Assembly: GCA_022316685.1 (NCBI GenBank) | Contig: JAKJHU010001079.1 | Coordinates: forward strand, 30,127 to 94,126 | DNA from: Progne subis subis | Lineage: Eukaryota; Chordata; Aves; Passeriformes; Hirundinidae | Length of the DNA: 64,000 nucleotides | Direction of reading: 5' to 3' | Translations under genes and position numbers: made by a program | Notes under the pieces: model-generated | Seen by the model: only the letters and a program-made list of their open reading frames with translations | Told to the model about the DNA's origin: nothing | Database searches by the model: none | In this document: piece after piece, positions 1-9,700 of the stretch | How positions within the stretch are numbered: the first letter of the stretch is position 1 | How the letters are laid out: every line of letters starts with the position of its first letter

Positions 1-1129
1 AGCTCGGATCCCCGGAAATGAGTGTGGACCCCTCGGTACTGCGGTTTCCTACCCCCGCGAGGGGGCCGACCAGGAAAAGGGGGAAGCGAGAGAATAATGA
101 GTGAAGCGTCTCCTTAGGGGCAGAAAGACCCCCCCCCGGGCATGCAGGGGAAAACAGAGTGTGAGTTGCACGCATTGGGGGCAAGTCCCCCCCCTTAAAG
201 GCTAGAGTAGCCTAGGAGGGTTTAGAGTCCCTGGAGGGGCGGGAAAACCGTACCAGGGTTGACAGGGTGTCCCCAGACACTGCAGGTGCCGAGAGCTCAT
301 GAGAGTCCCTGCTTCCCAGGACTGAGCCAGACGCACCGGAGAGGGTGTGCTGCCGCGGTCTCAGGGAGGAGGCCGTAAACCCATAGCCCGAGGACACCGG
401 GGTGGGGAGTCAATGTAGAGGCAAGGCGGGCATCCTGCACACACACACTCATCCCTCTTGCCGAGGCTGCTTCGCTGGGGAGAAGTAGTCAAGCCAGTCC
501 TGGTGGAAGGCAAAGGGGTCAGGCCCTGCTCGGGTTGATCCTTGGAAACAAGGAAGGGCTACCCCCCCAGGTAACCCGTACGGAGTCTTGACCTCTTACC
601 TCCGTTTCAAAAAGTGAAGAGGGGAACGGTACTAGTGACAGGGCAGTCTAGTCCGGGGTTCGGACTGAAGGTGTCCGGCCCGGCGGGGGCTAAGGCGTGG
701 GAAGGCCCTGAGGCCCGGAAGGGGATGCCAGTACTAGGGACCCTGTCGTGCGCCACAAAACGTGTCCAGAGTCTCAGGGGTGAGGCAAGGCGCGGGGGTA
801 CATAGGGGGTGAGGTCATTAGGACTCACCTCAAAGGGGTCAGAAGAGAGTCTGAGCCCCTGGGGTAAGTAAAGTGTGAGCGTCCAAGAAAGTGAGGAAGG
901 TTAGAGAAAGTGAGTAGAAAGAGGGAGAATTTGTTCCGTAATGAAAGCAAAAGTGTAGGAAAGAGTAGAAAAGCATAAAGTTTAGGAGTTTTATGTTGAA
1001 GTGTTCAAGAATTAAGTCAGGAGATTTGAAGTAAAGGGAGAAAAGCTGAAGAATTTTTTTTGCTTAAAAAAACCTGTGTTGCCCGTCAGTAGAGGGCACC
1101 TTTGAAATTTTTTTTTCAGTTTAAAGAAA
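1..1129 (+). other. ERV1 leader (untranslated region upstream of gag)
   Basis: This is a GC-rich, purine-rich stretch upstream of the gag ATG. It resembles the ERV4 leader near 34890-34985, which has a comparable order of short motifs around a GAGAGAACGAGTGA-like stretch. Short frames in it look incidental. In gammaretroviruses this interval carries the packaging signal and the env splice donor. The candidate donor is listed separately. Confidence 0.6.
861..869 (+). promoter_or_regulatory. candidate splice donor in ERV1 leader
   Basis: The sequence GGG|GTAAGT closely fits the vertebrate donor consensus (GTAAGT at 864-869). It lies about 260 bases upstream of the gag ATG, where gammaretroviruses place the donor for spliced env mRNA. 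The position and motif are seen; use is inferred. The acceptor would lie in the missing 3' half. Confidence 0.4.
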
Positions 1130-3069
1130 ATGGGACAATGTACTAGTAAGAAAAAGAAATCCCAAAAGGAGAATAACAAAGTAAAGAGTATTCCACCCGG
1201 TAGTCCCTTAGAACAACTTTTAGCTAAATGGGATTCTTTAGAGGCCACAAAAGGACTAGATCAGGTTAAAATGGTGTTTTATTGCACAGAAGTCTGGCCA
1301 AAATTAAAATTGCCAGGAGAGTGGCCATGGTTTGGAACACATGATGAGTGGATGTGCTATCAGTTAAACCAGTACCTAAGAACTCAGGAAGATCCAGACG
1401 TAAACCAGTTAGCTTATGCTGCTTGTAGGCAAAAGAGAGCCACGAGTAAAGAGAATATAAAAGTCTGCAAATTAAAAGAAAAAGAAAAGTGTGAAAGAAA
1501 GGAACAGAAAGAGGAAAGAACAGAAACTAATCAAAGATGGGACCCTTTAGACCATTTATCCCCTCCAATTTACCCAGAGGTGCCCCAAGTCCCTCAAAAT
1601 CCTGTCCCAGTTCCCCTACTAACTTCCCCGAGTCAAACTCAAACTCCTTCAGAACCCTCTCCTCCCCTTCCCCCAGTGGTTCCATCATCACCCCTCCTTA
1701 ACACCTCTCCTCCCCAGTCCTTAGTACCTTCTCCCCCTTCTCTCCCAACAGCCCCTTTGCCACCTTCTTCCAATAGTCAAAGTTCTTTAGCCCCAGTTAT
1801 AACCCCTTCAGTCTCCCAAAACACAACCTCTTCCCTAGCCCCCCTTTCTCCCACAGTACCATCCTCTGTTTCTCCCCCTACAGATTTTACTCCCTCCCCC
1901 TCACCTACAATAATTCCCCTGCCACCTCCTAATTGGGAGTTAACCAAAACCCCTGCAGACTCCTGTGAGTCATCCCGTTCTCCTGGAATTCCCCAGGAAT
2001 TTGTAACTCAGCCAGTGTTATCAGTTAATAATGTAAGTGAAGGACCCTATTGTAACACAAGGTCAAAAGCCTTAAAGCCAGAAAAACTTTTTCCCCTCAG
2101 GGAAGTGCCTATGGGAGGAGTAATTGGAGGAGTGGGATTTGTAAATGCCCCATTAACAGCCTCTGAAGTAAGAGGATTTAAGAAGGAGCTAGGAAATTTA
2201 GTTGAAGATCCCATAGGTATTGCCACACAGGTAGACCAATTCCTTGGGCCCAATGTTTATACATGGGGAGAGTTAAATTCTATATTAAACATCTTGTTCT
2301 CCCCTGAGGAAATGCGAATGATTAGAACAGCAAGTATCAGAATCTGGGAAAGGGAAAATAGGTTGGGGCCACCTGGAGATCATAAATTACCAATAACTGA
2401 CCCAGGGTGGGACCCAAATCGAGAAGAGGAAAGACAAAATATGAGAGACTATAGGTCCTTGATAGTAAGAGGTATAAGAGAATCTGTCCCCAGAGGGAAT
2501 AATACTAAATTAGCTTTTGATGGGTCCCAAGAAAAAGATGAGACTCCTGCCACTTGGCTAAATCGATTAAAAAGAAATTTTCAATTATATTCAAGCATAG
2601 ACCCTGATAGTCCTGAGGGACAAGTAATTCTAAAAGTGCAGTTTGTAACAAAGTCATGGCCAGATATACGGAGAAAATTAGAAAAAATTGAAGATTGGCA
2701 GGAGAAAAGTATTAATGAATTATTAAAAGAAGCCTTAAGAGTTTACCTGAGGAGAGAAGAAAAAAAGCTAAAGCCAAGGCTCGCATTATGGTAGCTGTAG
2801 CAAGAGAAAGCACTGGAGTAGCAGAAAACCAGAAAAACTCCTCCTGGAAATCTAGTGAGGGAGGACCAAGACCCTCATTTAAAGAACCAAAGTCACCCAT
2901 AGTACCACCGTGGGTAAATTTAAAAAGAAGTAACCCAGGAGAGAATAGAACTTGTTATTACTGTGGTGAAATAGGGCATTTAAAAAGGGATTGTAAGAAA
3001 TTATCACTTGATGAAGCTATTGCAAGGGAGCAAGATGCCCTGGAGAGGGTGCTGAAAGGGGAGGATTAG
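1130..3069 (+). pseudogene. gag: ERV1 gag (matrix, Pro-rich region, capsid, nucleocapsid), one frameshift
   Basis: The first frame (1130-2794, 554 codons) opens Met-Gly-Gln, a myristoylation signal that would send Gag to the plasma membrane. A basic matrix domain follows, then a Pro/Ser/Thr-rich domain (about residues 150-300) and capsid starting near the PLREVPMGG stretch. The major homology region analogue sits around TPATWLNRLKRNFQLY. Near 2755-2768 an eight-A run shifts the frame, and translation would continue in the 2788-3069 frame. That frame carries one CCHC knuckle (2953-2994, C-x2-C-x4-H-x4-C). It ends at UAG 3067-3069, in frame with protease. Apart from the homopolymer break the gene looks complete, so an assembly or sequencing error in the A run is possible. 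Confidence 0.9.
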
Positions 3070-3082
3070 GGGTGTCAGAGGC
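3067..3082 (+). promoter_or_regulatory. in-frame gag UAG, probable readthrough site (ERV1)
   Basis: Gag ends with UAG, and the downstream sequence stays in the same frame into protease (the gag frame of 2788 and the protease frame of 3139 are in register). The next codons are GGG TGT CAG AGG. ERV4 has UAG GGG GGT CAG GGG at the same place. Gammaretroviruses make Gag-Pol by suppressing a gag UAG followed by a G-rich purine context and a pseudoknot, so readthrough is the likely mechanism. The pseudoknot was not modelled. Confidence 0.6.
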
Positions 3083-3534
3083 TCTATAAAATAGGGGACC
3101 CAATAGAACAACAAGATGAGCCTCTAGTAAACTTTGATGTGGGGGCCCAAAGTGAAGAATATGAATTCTTAGTAGACACAGGAGCTGATAGGTCGAGTTT
3201 AAGGAAATTACCAACAGGGGTAACAATCGGGACAAAAACTTGTGAAGTGTTAGGGGCTGAAGGGAGGCCCTTTCGAGCATTAATAGTTGAAGGAGTAGAG
3301 ATTAAAGGGAACTCAAAGCACTGTGTAGCTGATTTTCTTTATTTACCACATACAGAAACCAATTTACTAGGCAGAGACTTACAAGTGCAGCTCGGGGTAG
3401 GAGTTATCCCAAAAGATGGAAAAATGGTTGTGCATATCATAAAACTAATCCAAGGGGATATACAAGAGATGAATCCAGAAGTGTGGGCTACAGAGGGAAA
3501 ATATGGGTGTTTAGATATCCTCCCATTAAGATAG
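3070..3534 (+). pseudogene. pro: ERV1 protease (start of pro-pol)
   Basis: This is an in-frame continuation of gag after the UAG. The aspartic protease signature Asp-Thr-Gly-Ala lies at 3175-3186 in the context FLVDTGADRSSLRKL. The Leu-Leu-Gly-Arg-Asp stretch near 3365-3380 fits the conserved C-terminal GRD motif of retroviral proteases. The catalytic residues are intact. The frame ends at a TAG at 3532, where a one-base shift passes to the RT frame that is already open from 3483. It would have cleaved Gag and Gag-Pol in the assembling particle. Confidence 0.85.
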
Positions 3535-4508
3535 AAATGCAAAAAGATACCCCCACCATCAGAGTTAAGCAATACCCAATGTCACCAGAAGGAAAGAAAG
3601 GGCTCGCTTCAGTAATTGAGCATCTTTTAAAAGAAAATATCTTAGAACCGTGTATGTCCCCTCATAACACCCCTATATTAGCCATAAAGAAAGATGAGGG
3701 AAAGTTTAGATTAGTCCAGGATTTGAGAGAAATAAATAAAAGAACTATTGCTCGACACCCAGTAGTACCTAACCCCTATACCTTGCTGAGTAAAATTCCA
3801 AGAGAGCATACCTGGTTCATAGTGATAGACTTAAAGGATGCTTTTTGGGCATGTCCCCTAGCAGAAGAGTGTAGGGATTGGTTCGCCTTCGAATGGGAAC
3901 ATCCAGACAGGGGAAGAAAACAACAGCTAAGGTGGACCCGGTTACTGCAGGGATATACGGAATCGCCAAATATCTTTGGACAGGCCCTAGAAACATTATT
4001 AGAACAGTTTAGTCCCAAAGAAGGAGTTCACATTTTGCAATACGTGGATGATTTATTAATATCAGGGGAGACAGAGAAAGAAGTTAAAGATGTAAGTATA
4101 CAACTTCTAAACTTTCTTGGAGAAAAGGGGTTAAAAGTATCTCAAAGTAAACTACAGTTTGTAGAAAATGAAGTCACTTATTTAGGACACATAATCGGAA
4201 AGGGGAGTAAAAGGTTAAGCCCTGCAAGAATTTCAGGAATAGTGTCTGTATCACCTCCAAAAACTAAGAGAGACATAAGGAAACTTCTAGGCCTGTTTGG
4301 ATACTGCAAGCACTGGATAGATAAGTACACTCAAGGGGTCAAATTTCTTTATGATAAATTAATAGACCAGGAACCAATGAATTGGACAGAAAGTGACGAG
4401 AAGCAGCTACAGGATCTAAAAGAGAAATTATCCTTAGCACCAGTTTTAAGCTTACCAGATCTTAAAAAGGAGTTTGATTTATTTGTAAACACCGAGGAAG
4501 GGATAGCA
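3520..4508 (+). pseudogene. pol: ERV1 reverse transcriptase, truncated
   Basis: The frame opens upstream of 3520 and carries the RT fingers and palm: KQYPMSPEGKKGL, the LVQDLREINKRT block and IVIDLKDAFWACPL. The catalytic YVDD motif is at 4041-4052, and LQFVENEVTYLGHIIG leads into the thumb. RNase H, integrase and env are absent. The final residues of the open frame (after about 4508) are encoded by ERV2 LTR sequence and are not retroviral protein. Over nearly 1 kb there is no stop, which agrees with a young element interrupted by a later rearrangement. Confidence 0.9.
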
Positions 4509-5209
4509 TGTCGCTGTCCCATCTGGGGTGCCAGTTGTTTCTCTGCACGCAGGGACAGCAGTTGTTGAGGGGCTGCTTGCTGGAGCTTACATTCCCCGCA
4601 TTCAGGTGGCTTTAGAGTCTTTTTTGCCCTCTGCAAAGCTCTGAGCCAAACGCAGGAAAAGACGGTGTCTTCAAGGTTGCATGCTTCGTGTTTATTAGTT
4701 CTTATCTTACAATTTTCTCAGTGTCCTGCAAGATGTTTGCTGTGGCTTGGACATCTGGCGACTCCCCCCGTCTCAGGGTTGTCCATATCTTTTATACTAA
4801 TTGCTACGTATTCAATATTTACTATTTATTACCAATGTCTATCACTATTACTAAAAAGGTCATCTTCTCTTTGATCCAATCCTCACAAACTACTTTGTGC
4901 CAACGTCACTGCAGAAATGGAGTGAGGGAAGAAAGAAGAAGAAGGAGGCAACGCCCCAAATTCTCCATCTTGTCCCCATGCACTTCAATACAAGAAATCC
5001 AAAACCACTGTTTTTCTCACCCTGTGATATACTGAACTACAATCTTTCACACTTTTGTGGCCTGCAATGCTTCCTGCAGTGCAAGAAGTCTCTCCCATGG
5101 ACTGAGATCAAAGCCAGTGTCTCTCTGAGCTCTGGGCTGGGGTCTCAGAGCCCCCTGCCCAGGTCTCTGACCCTCCAGGGCAACGAAAGGAATGCCCTGG
5201 ACTCCAACA
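4509..5209 (-). repeat. ERV2 3' LTR
   Basis: On the minus strand the LTR reads TGTTGGAGTCC at its start (plus 5209) and ends in CA at plus 4509-4510. It matches 9635-10342 over most of its length. A TATAAA box lies at plus 4790-4796 and AATAAA at plus 4691-4696, in the right order for U3-R-U5. The last roughly 54 codons of the ERV2 env frame (5047-5209) run into U3. Confidence 0.85.
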
Positions 5210-5532
5210 TCTCCCCCTCCTGTTTGAACCAAAAACACTTCCTTGGCCATTCTGTCCATGGTTTGCTGTATACTTTGAAACAAACACGGCAAAATCATGA
5301 GGATTACAAGCCCTACTAAAATATATGTAACTATCTTCAAAATTTCCTTCCACAATAGTGAAAGGTCAAACAAATTGAACAAACCATCCATCCATGACCC
5401 AATCACCTCTCCAAGTTTGTTCACACTCTCCTGCAACTGCCTGATGTTCTCATGAATGGATTTGGAATGATCTGACAAATTCATGCAGCACATTCCCTCA
5501 AATTCCTCACACCCATGCTCATGGGTCAGCAA
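5047..5532 (-). pseudogene. env: ERV2 env transmembrane subunit, C-terminal part
   Basis: This open frame of about 160 residues contains a Cys-x6-Cys-Cys motif (about 5486-5512). Covalent-type TM subunits use it to bond to SU. A short heptad-like stretch follows, then a Trp-containing membrane-proximal region and a hydrophobic anchor (about 20 residues, ILVGLVILMILPCLF). The cytoplasmic tail is unusually long. It crosses the polypurine tract and continues into U3, stopping at 5047. The fusion peptide and furin site upstream are not in this frame, so the piece alone could not form a fusion protein. Confidence 0.8.
5210..5221 (-). promoter_or_regulatory. ERV2 polypurine tract
   Basis: On the minus strand AGGAGGGGGAGA directly precedes the LTR start TGTTGG. 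This is the primer for plus-strand DNA synthesis, and its position fixes the LTR boundary. Confidence 0.85.
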
Positions 5533-6020
5533 AAGATCATCAATTGTTGCCCTGTTTTTGAGACTTGCTCATCTTACACTGTCAATGTCTACCAACATGT
5601 CACTCAGTGCAAGAGAGATGGCTCAGGCATGTTTGCTCAGCTAACAACCCACTCGATCCAATTGTGTCAAGGCTGCTTCTGAACTGATTTTTTCCTCTAT
5701 GTTTTTGTTCTCTCATCAGTGTCATGTTGGGTGTTAGCAATGAATGCATTCCACTGCTGCGTGGACCACCTTTGGCATTTGCAGGATTTGCAGGCCAAAT
5801 CTTGTCCCCACAAATGAGAAAGTTTCCCCTCAGCAACTGAATCGGGAAATGATTGGATGGTTTTTCCAGCATCTTAGTGTAATTACACCAAAACAATGAA
5901 TTTCTGCAGAAATTGAGGTTTGGAGTGACGTCTGTAACTTAATTTTTTGCCACTCCAGAAAGGCTGAATTTCACACAGAATTGCTTTTGGACCGATCCAA
6001 GAATTTCCAGTTCCTGGGGT
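5533..6020 (-). pseudogene. env: ERV2 env surface-subunit remnants
   Basis: Short minus-strand frames here look like fragments of the C-terminal half of a retroviral SU. Examples are the FLICGDKIWPANPAN stretch near 5790-5820 and a basic Arg/Lys/His cluster near 5700 that may be a decayed furin site. Frames are broken by stops and shifts. They sit between the env start fused to the long ERV2 frame and the TM piece, as expected for a deleted env. Confidence 0.5.
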
Positions 6021-8492
6021 TCAAAAGGAGCCACAGGAAGGAATTTCATCCAAACATCCCATTGGTCCACTGGATATACCATGAACTTTGAAATCACTGG
6101 AGGGATATTTTCTGGAATCAGCCATTCGCTCACTGGCAACTCCACTAAACATGTTGAAAAAGGTTTCCCCTGGCTTTGAGTGTGTCAGGCAGATGGTATC
6201 CAAACCTGATGCATTGCCTAGAGTTTCCCAAACATTCTCTTTTGGTTGAGCTACGGGCAAAACCGCCGCACTGCTCAAGGCAACCAAGGAGAGAATGAGG
6301 CACAAGGATAGTTCTTTTATTTTCAATGCCCTCTTTTCCATGGGAATTCCTAGAAATGCAACACCACCCAAGCCCCAAGGAAAACTCAAATCCCAGAGTC
6401 TCTTTTGCACGTAGAACGAAAGGATGTCTGCTGTCTTGACACCGGCTCTCGTCTGCGTGCCCACTTCTCTTCCTTCGATCTTGTGGTCTGTCTCTGCTTT
6501 CATCTGGACTCGGTACAGTTTCATGTGCTTTGCTGCCAGTCCAACTGCTGTGAAGACACAAGCAAATCCCTTGCCCCAAGTTATTAATTTGAATGGTTTC
6601 TCAATTTGCTCTGTTTCTGGGTTTCTGATCAGAATCAAAGGATTTTCCTTCAGTTTCGCTCTTGGATTGACCGCTCCCATGGATGCAGGAGACTGCACAA
6701 GCTCACAATCAGGACAAGCACTAATGACTCTCTTTGCCTGACTTTTGGAAATGTGAAAACTTCTCATTAGTACTTGAGCATTCTGATGAAAGAATGCATG
6801 ATTCAATTTTGCCTGTTCAAAAATGTTTGGTAAAGTTCTTGAAATTGTCATGATCAATTTGTCTGCATGTGCACTGCCTTCTGCCAAAAATCCCAGGAGG
6901 GATGAATGTGCCCTCACATCAGAGATAAAGTATTTATGTTTTCTGTTTTGCAACAATGTCCTCATACACAGCAAATATGAATACAAATTTTCACTGTCAA
7001 CCTTTCTCAAAAGTGAATCTCCAGGTTTCCAGACCACACCACCTGTGATCAAACCAAAAGGTTGCTGAAACAGCTCAAAAGCTCTGACCACTGCTGTTAA
7101 TTCCACTGTTTGTGATGACCCTTGTACTATTCTTATATCTGATTTCCACTCTCCCTTGATGTCATCCTTTGGCTTTTCCCTGAAACTTATTTTTGCCTTC
7201 AACAATCTGTGACTTGGAAAATGAATAGTACAAACACCATAGTAATCTAACAATGCAATCTGCAAGTTCTTTGATTTCTGCAATGCCCAATCAAAATATT
7301 CTTTTTTCAAAGGCAGGTAAATTGTTGTAAAATCTTTGCCTGCCATTGTTTGCAGCCTGGTCCTAGTTTTGATGATCATCTGAGCTATCATTTCCAGACT
7401 TGTGAGGATCATCCTTGGAAACCTGTAAGATAAAAAATTCCACTCTAAAATCAACAATGGGTCCCTCTGTGATGAATCCCACTGAAAAACCAACCCACAC
7501 AACGGTATCCTCTCTCCCAACACTGCAAGAAAGAATGGCAACAATTCCACAAAACAATCCCCTTTCAAGAGATTCATCAGATCCCTGATAACTTCACAAT
7601 CCAAACTTTCCCATCTCGGGTTTACATTCTGTGTACCATAAATCACTGGCATACCCATGCCCTTTGCACCCATTGAACATTTCTTTGTGTCTGTCCAGTC
7701 TGTTGGACGGAATTCTGGCTTGGCAGAAGCCTGTGCGGTGTCTGCCTCTGAATTTGTCTCCTTTGTTTGTGACTTTGCTGCTGCTCCATCCTCTCCAGGA
7801 TGTTTTGGAAGCTGCACGTCATGTGGTCCTGTTTCTTTTTCTTTCTCCCGCTGAACAGGAACCAGAGTTTGCTGAGCATCCTCAAATTTTTCTGCAGCTT
7901 CTTTCCTTGGAAACACCTGTAAAAGCTGAGATGTTTTTGGACGCGTCCCCATCCGTGACATCTCGGCAGCTGCCCCCGAATCCTCACAAGCAACCGATTC
8001 AGGAACTGGCAAGCTGCCAGTGGGCGGAGCCTGGCCCCGTGGCCTCAGCCGCCTGGGGGTGGTACCTTCGAGGCTCTCTCCGCCTCGGCCACGCCCTGTC
8101 CCTGCCAGCTCCGTCTCTGCTTGTCCCGCCCCTGCCTGCTCCGCCTCGGCGGTCTCCGGCGGGATATCCCGCCCCCTCTCACACTCAGAACTCGTCCTGC
8201 CTGCTTCGTTATTTGAATCTGCCCCCCTCTGAACAAAGTTGCACTTTAGACTTTTCCCTGCTTCTGCCGCGCCTGCGTTTGAACATGCCGCATGGCTTTC
8301 TGAGTCTTGTAGTTCTCGACTTGGTACTTCCGGTTTTTGCATCCCTCTCCCGGCGCTCCGCGACGCGAATGTGTTTTGAGCTATGTGTCCCCTAGCTTGC
8401 ATCCTCAGCGTGCGCCAGGCCGCCTGCTCGGTTTTCGGGTCTCTGCCCGCTCTAGCTCTGCTGTTCGCTGTCTCACACCCCCCGCGATCCAC
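6021..8492 (-). CDS. ERV2 823-codon fused frame: Gag - RT/RNase H - integrase pieces - Env start
   Basis: One uninterrupted minus-strand frame, opening at GTG 8492 with the first ATG at codon 31 (8402). Order: acidic, Pro-rich Gag-like region (1-280); a capsid N-terminus starting PVIYGTQNV (281-312); RT connection (about 333-445); RNase H (about 455-548); integrase zinc domain with two His and two Cys (about 562-597); integrase C-terminal domain (about 606-665); and an Env leader with a hydrophobic signal (about 718-745). The protease, the RT palm with its YxDD box, the integrase core and most of Env are missing, all apparently by in-frame deletions. In RNase H the first catalytic Asp region is deleted and the second Asp position reads Gly (LITGGVVW against LITDSAYV in ERV3), so it should be inactive. 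Expression is unknown. Confidence 0.75.
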   Translation of the reverse strand: MDRGGCETANSRARAGRDPKTEQAAWRTLRMQARGHIAQNTFASRSAGRGMQKPEVPSRELQDSESHAACSNAGAAEAGKSLKCNFVQRGADSNNEAGRTSSECERGRDIPPETAEAEQAGAGQAETELAGTGRGRGGESLEGTTPRRLRPRGQAPPTGSLPVPESVACEDSGAAAEMSRMGTRPKTSQLLQVFPRKEAAEKFEDAQQTLVPVQREKEKETGPHDVQLPKHPGEDGAAAKSQTKETNSEADTAQASAKPEFRPTDWTDTKKCSMGAKGMGMPVIYGTQNVNPRWESLDCEVIRDLMNLLKGDCFVELLPFFLAVLGERIPLCGLVFQWDSSQRDPLLILEWNFLSYRFPRMILTSLEMIAQMIIKTRTRLQTMAGKDFTTIYLPLKKEYFDWALQKSKNLQIALLDYYGVCTIHFPSHRLLKAKISFREKPKDDIKGEWKSDIRIVQGSSQTVELTAVVRAFELFQQPFGLITGGVVWKPGDSLLRKVDSENLYSYLLCMRTLLQNRKHKYFISDVRAHSSLLGFLAEGSAHADKLIMTISRTLPNIFEQAKLNHAFFHQNAQVLMRSFHISKSQAKRVISACPDCELVQSPASMGAVNPRAKLKENPLILIRNPETEQIEKPFKLITWGKGFACVFTAVGLAAKHMKLYRVQMKAETDHKIEGREVGTQTRAGVKTADILSFYVQKRLWDLSFPWGLGGVAFLGIPMEKRALKIKELSLCLILSLVALSSAAVLPVAQPKENVWETLGNASGLDTICLTHSKPGETFFNMFSGVASERMADSRKYPSSDFKVHGISSGPMGCLDEIPSCGSF

Positions 8493-9614
8493 GCCTGTTC
8501 CTCCCCCTGCGTTTTCCCACTGCGTCTCGCTGCGCCCTACCGCGCTCTGACGCGATTCGGTCTCCCGGGCAGCCTCGCCTCCCCGCTGTTCTGCAAACTG
8601 ACTCCCGCGATCCGCTTCTATCCCGCCCGACGCGTCCTCTAACCGCGCACCTCCGCGCCCCGACTTTGACGAGATGGGTTAGGACTGGCTTCCCGCGCAC
8701 GCCTCTTCCCCGGTGTCTCGACCGCTCTGCCTTCCACCCCCGCGCTCTGTTCCTCCACGGAGAGGGAAAGGAGCCGTGAAATGATGTCCCGCGGTGACTT
8801 TGGGGGATTAAAGAGAGTCTTCCCCCTCCTCTCTCGGGAAGAATGTGGGGTGAGCTCTGGAACTGCTTGAAACAAGAGCATGTCCAATTTCCCCTGTTCT
8901 TTTGGGTGAATTAAAAGTTTCCTTTTCCCTGGAATTAATTTTGGGGTTTCTGACGAATCTTGAAATGCATGAGAGTTCCCCCCTCCTCCATCCCCCGGAG
9001 GAGCTATTGACCTTGAAGATAGCATTCCTCTGTCTCCTGGCACAACCTGCCCCACAGATAAAGCTCTGCTATCTTGCTTTTTGCTGCACGTTGGCAGCTT
9101 TCGAATCTTGGAATTTTCACTGCTGTTTTCTGTTATAATTTCTAACTTAATTCTCCCCGCTGCGGGCACAAACCTCACAGCTATCCTGTCTTTTTTCTGT
9201 CTAGAAATCTTGTGAAATGTTTGATCCCATGGTGTTTGTTCTAAATCTCACTGTCTTACCAAAAGCTGAAAGGCTTGCTGCAGCTGTGTCCAGTCCACCT
9301 CAGGGTCTGTCCTGATCACTGCCCGCAGATCTCAGGGTGACGGGTTCTAGGGCCCCTTGGAAAACCGTCGTCTGGGACGAACCGAAAACAAGGTGTTCTT
9401 CTTCTTCTTGGCCAGATGGTGTTTCTTTTCTGATGGTGTCTCTTTTCTGATGGTGTCTGTTTGGCTTTGATCTTCTGAGAGCTATGATGTTGCTGCAGAG
9501 GTTTTGTTTTGCCTGTTCTGGATTGCCAGATGTTGCACACCCAGAGACGTCTGTGGCTGCCTGACCAGAGACGCCAGGTGTTTCTGCCCACTCAGAGATG
9601 GCAGTGGTTTCTGT
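8493..9614 (-). pseudogene. gag: ERV2 leader and gag 5' region
   Basis: Between the primer-binding site and the long fused frame lie minus-strand frames, chiefly 8639-9178 (about 179 codons from a GTG), with a basic, Ser/Pro-rich composition. This is the expected place for leader and matrix. I recognise no domain, and the frame is separated from the 823-codon one by a stop and a shift. The 8.0-8.8 kb part is rich in CpG. Near 9410-9465 a 19-20-base motif (TTTTCTGATGGTGTCTC) repeats two to three times. Confidence 0.4.
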
Positions 9615-9700
9615 GCCCACCCAGGGATGCCACTTGTTGCTGAGCCCACTCAGAGGGACGTCAGTTGTTTTTCTGCACCTAGGGACAGCAGTTGTTGAGG
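9525..9700 (-). repeat. degenerate 25-30 bp tandem repeat across ERV2 U5 and leader
   Basis: On the plus strand a unit close to GCCAGTTGTTTCTGCCCAC followed by TCAGGGAT recurs about six or seven times (starts near 9525, 9550, 9572, 9599, 9628, 9660 and 9686). It spans the U5 end of the LTR, the primer-binding site and the start of the leader. The 3' LTR copy at 4509-4560 has only about two units. The array makes the exact LTR/PBS edge hard to place. Confidence 0.55.
9615..9632 (-). promoter_or_regulatory. ERV2 primer-binding-site candidate
   Basis: Two bases inside the 5' LTR end, the minus strand reads TGGCATCCCTGGGTGGGC, with the obligate TGG start complementary to a tRNA CCA tail. I could not match it to a named tRNA with certainty. 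It overlaps the tandem repeat, so it could be secondary sequence. Confidence 0.4.

Larger units (their letters stand above)
1..4508 (+). mobile_element. ERV1: 5' part of a gammaretrovirus-like endogenous retrovirus
   Basis: Leader, gag, protease and the first part of reverse transcriptase lie in order on the plus strand. Gag begins Met-Gly-Gln, has a long Pro/Ser-rich stretch after the matrix domain, and carries one CCHC zinc knuckle. A UAG separates gag from an in-frame protease. RT has YVDD. This set is typical of gammaretroviruses and class I ERVs. The 5' LTR and primer-binding site are off the left edge. The element stops in the RT connection region where the LTR of ERV2 begins at 4509, and the rest of pol and env is not found on the far side of ERV2. 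Only two single-base frame breaks are evident, so it is fairly young. Confidence 0.9.

Noticed and set aside
1..15. Start of the window looks a little like a cloning polylinker (GGATCC and SacI-like bases).
   Set aside because: The bases continue smoothly into ERV leader sequence and the order does not match a common vector polylinker.
614..805. Possible upstream protein in the ERV1 leader.
   Set aside because: Short, GC-driven, with a mirror frame on the other strand and no counterpart seen in the ERV4 leader.
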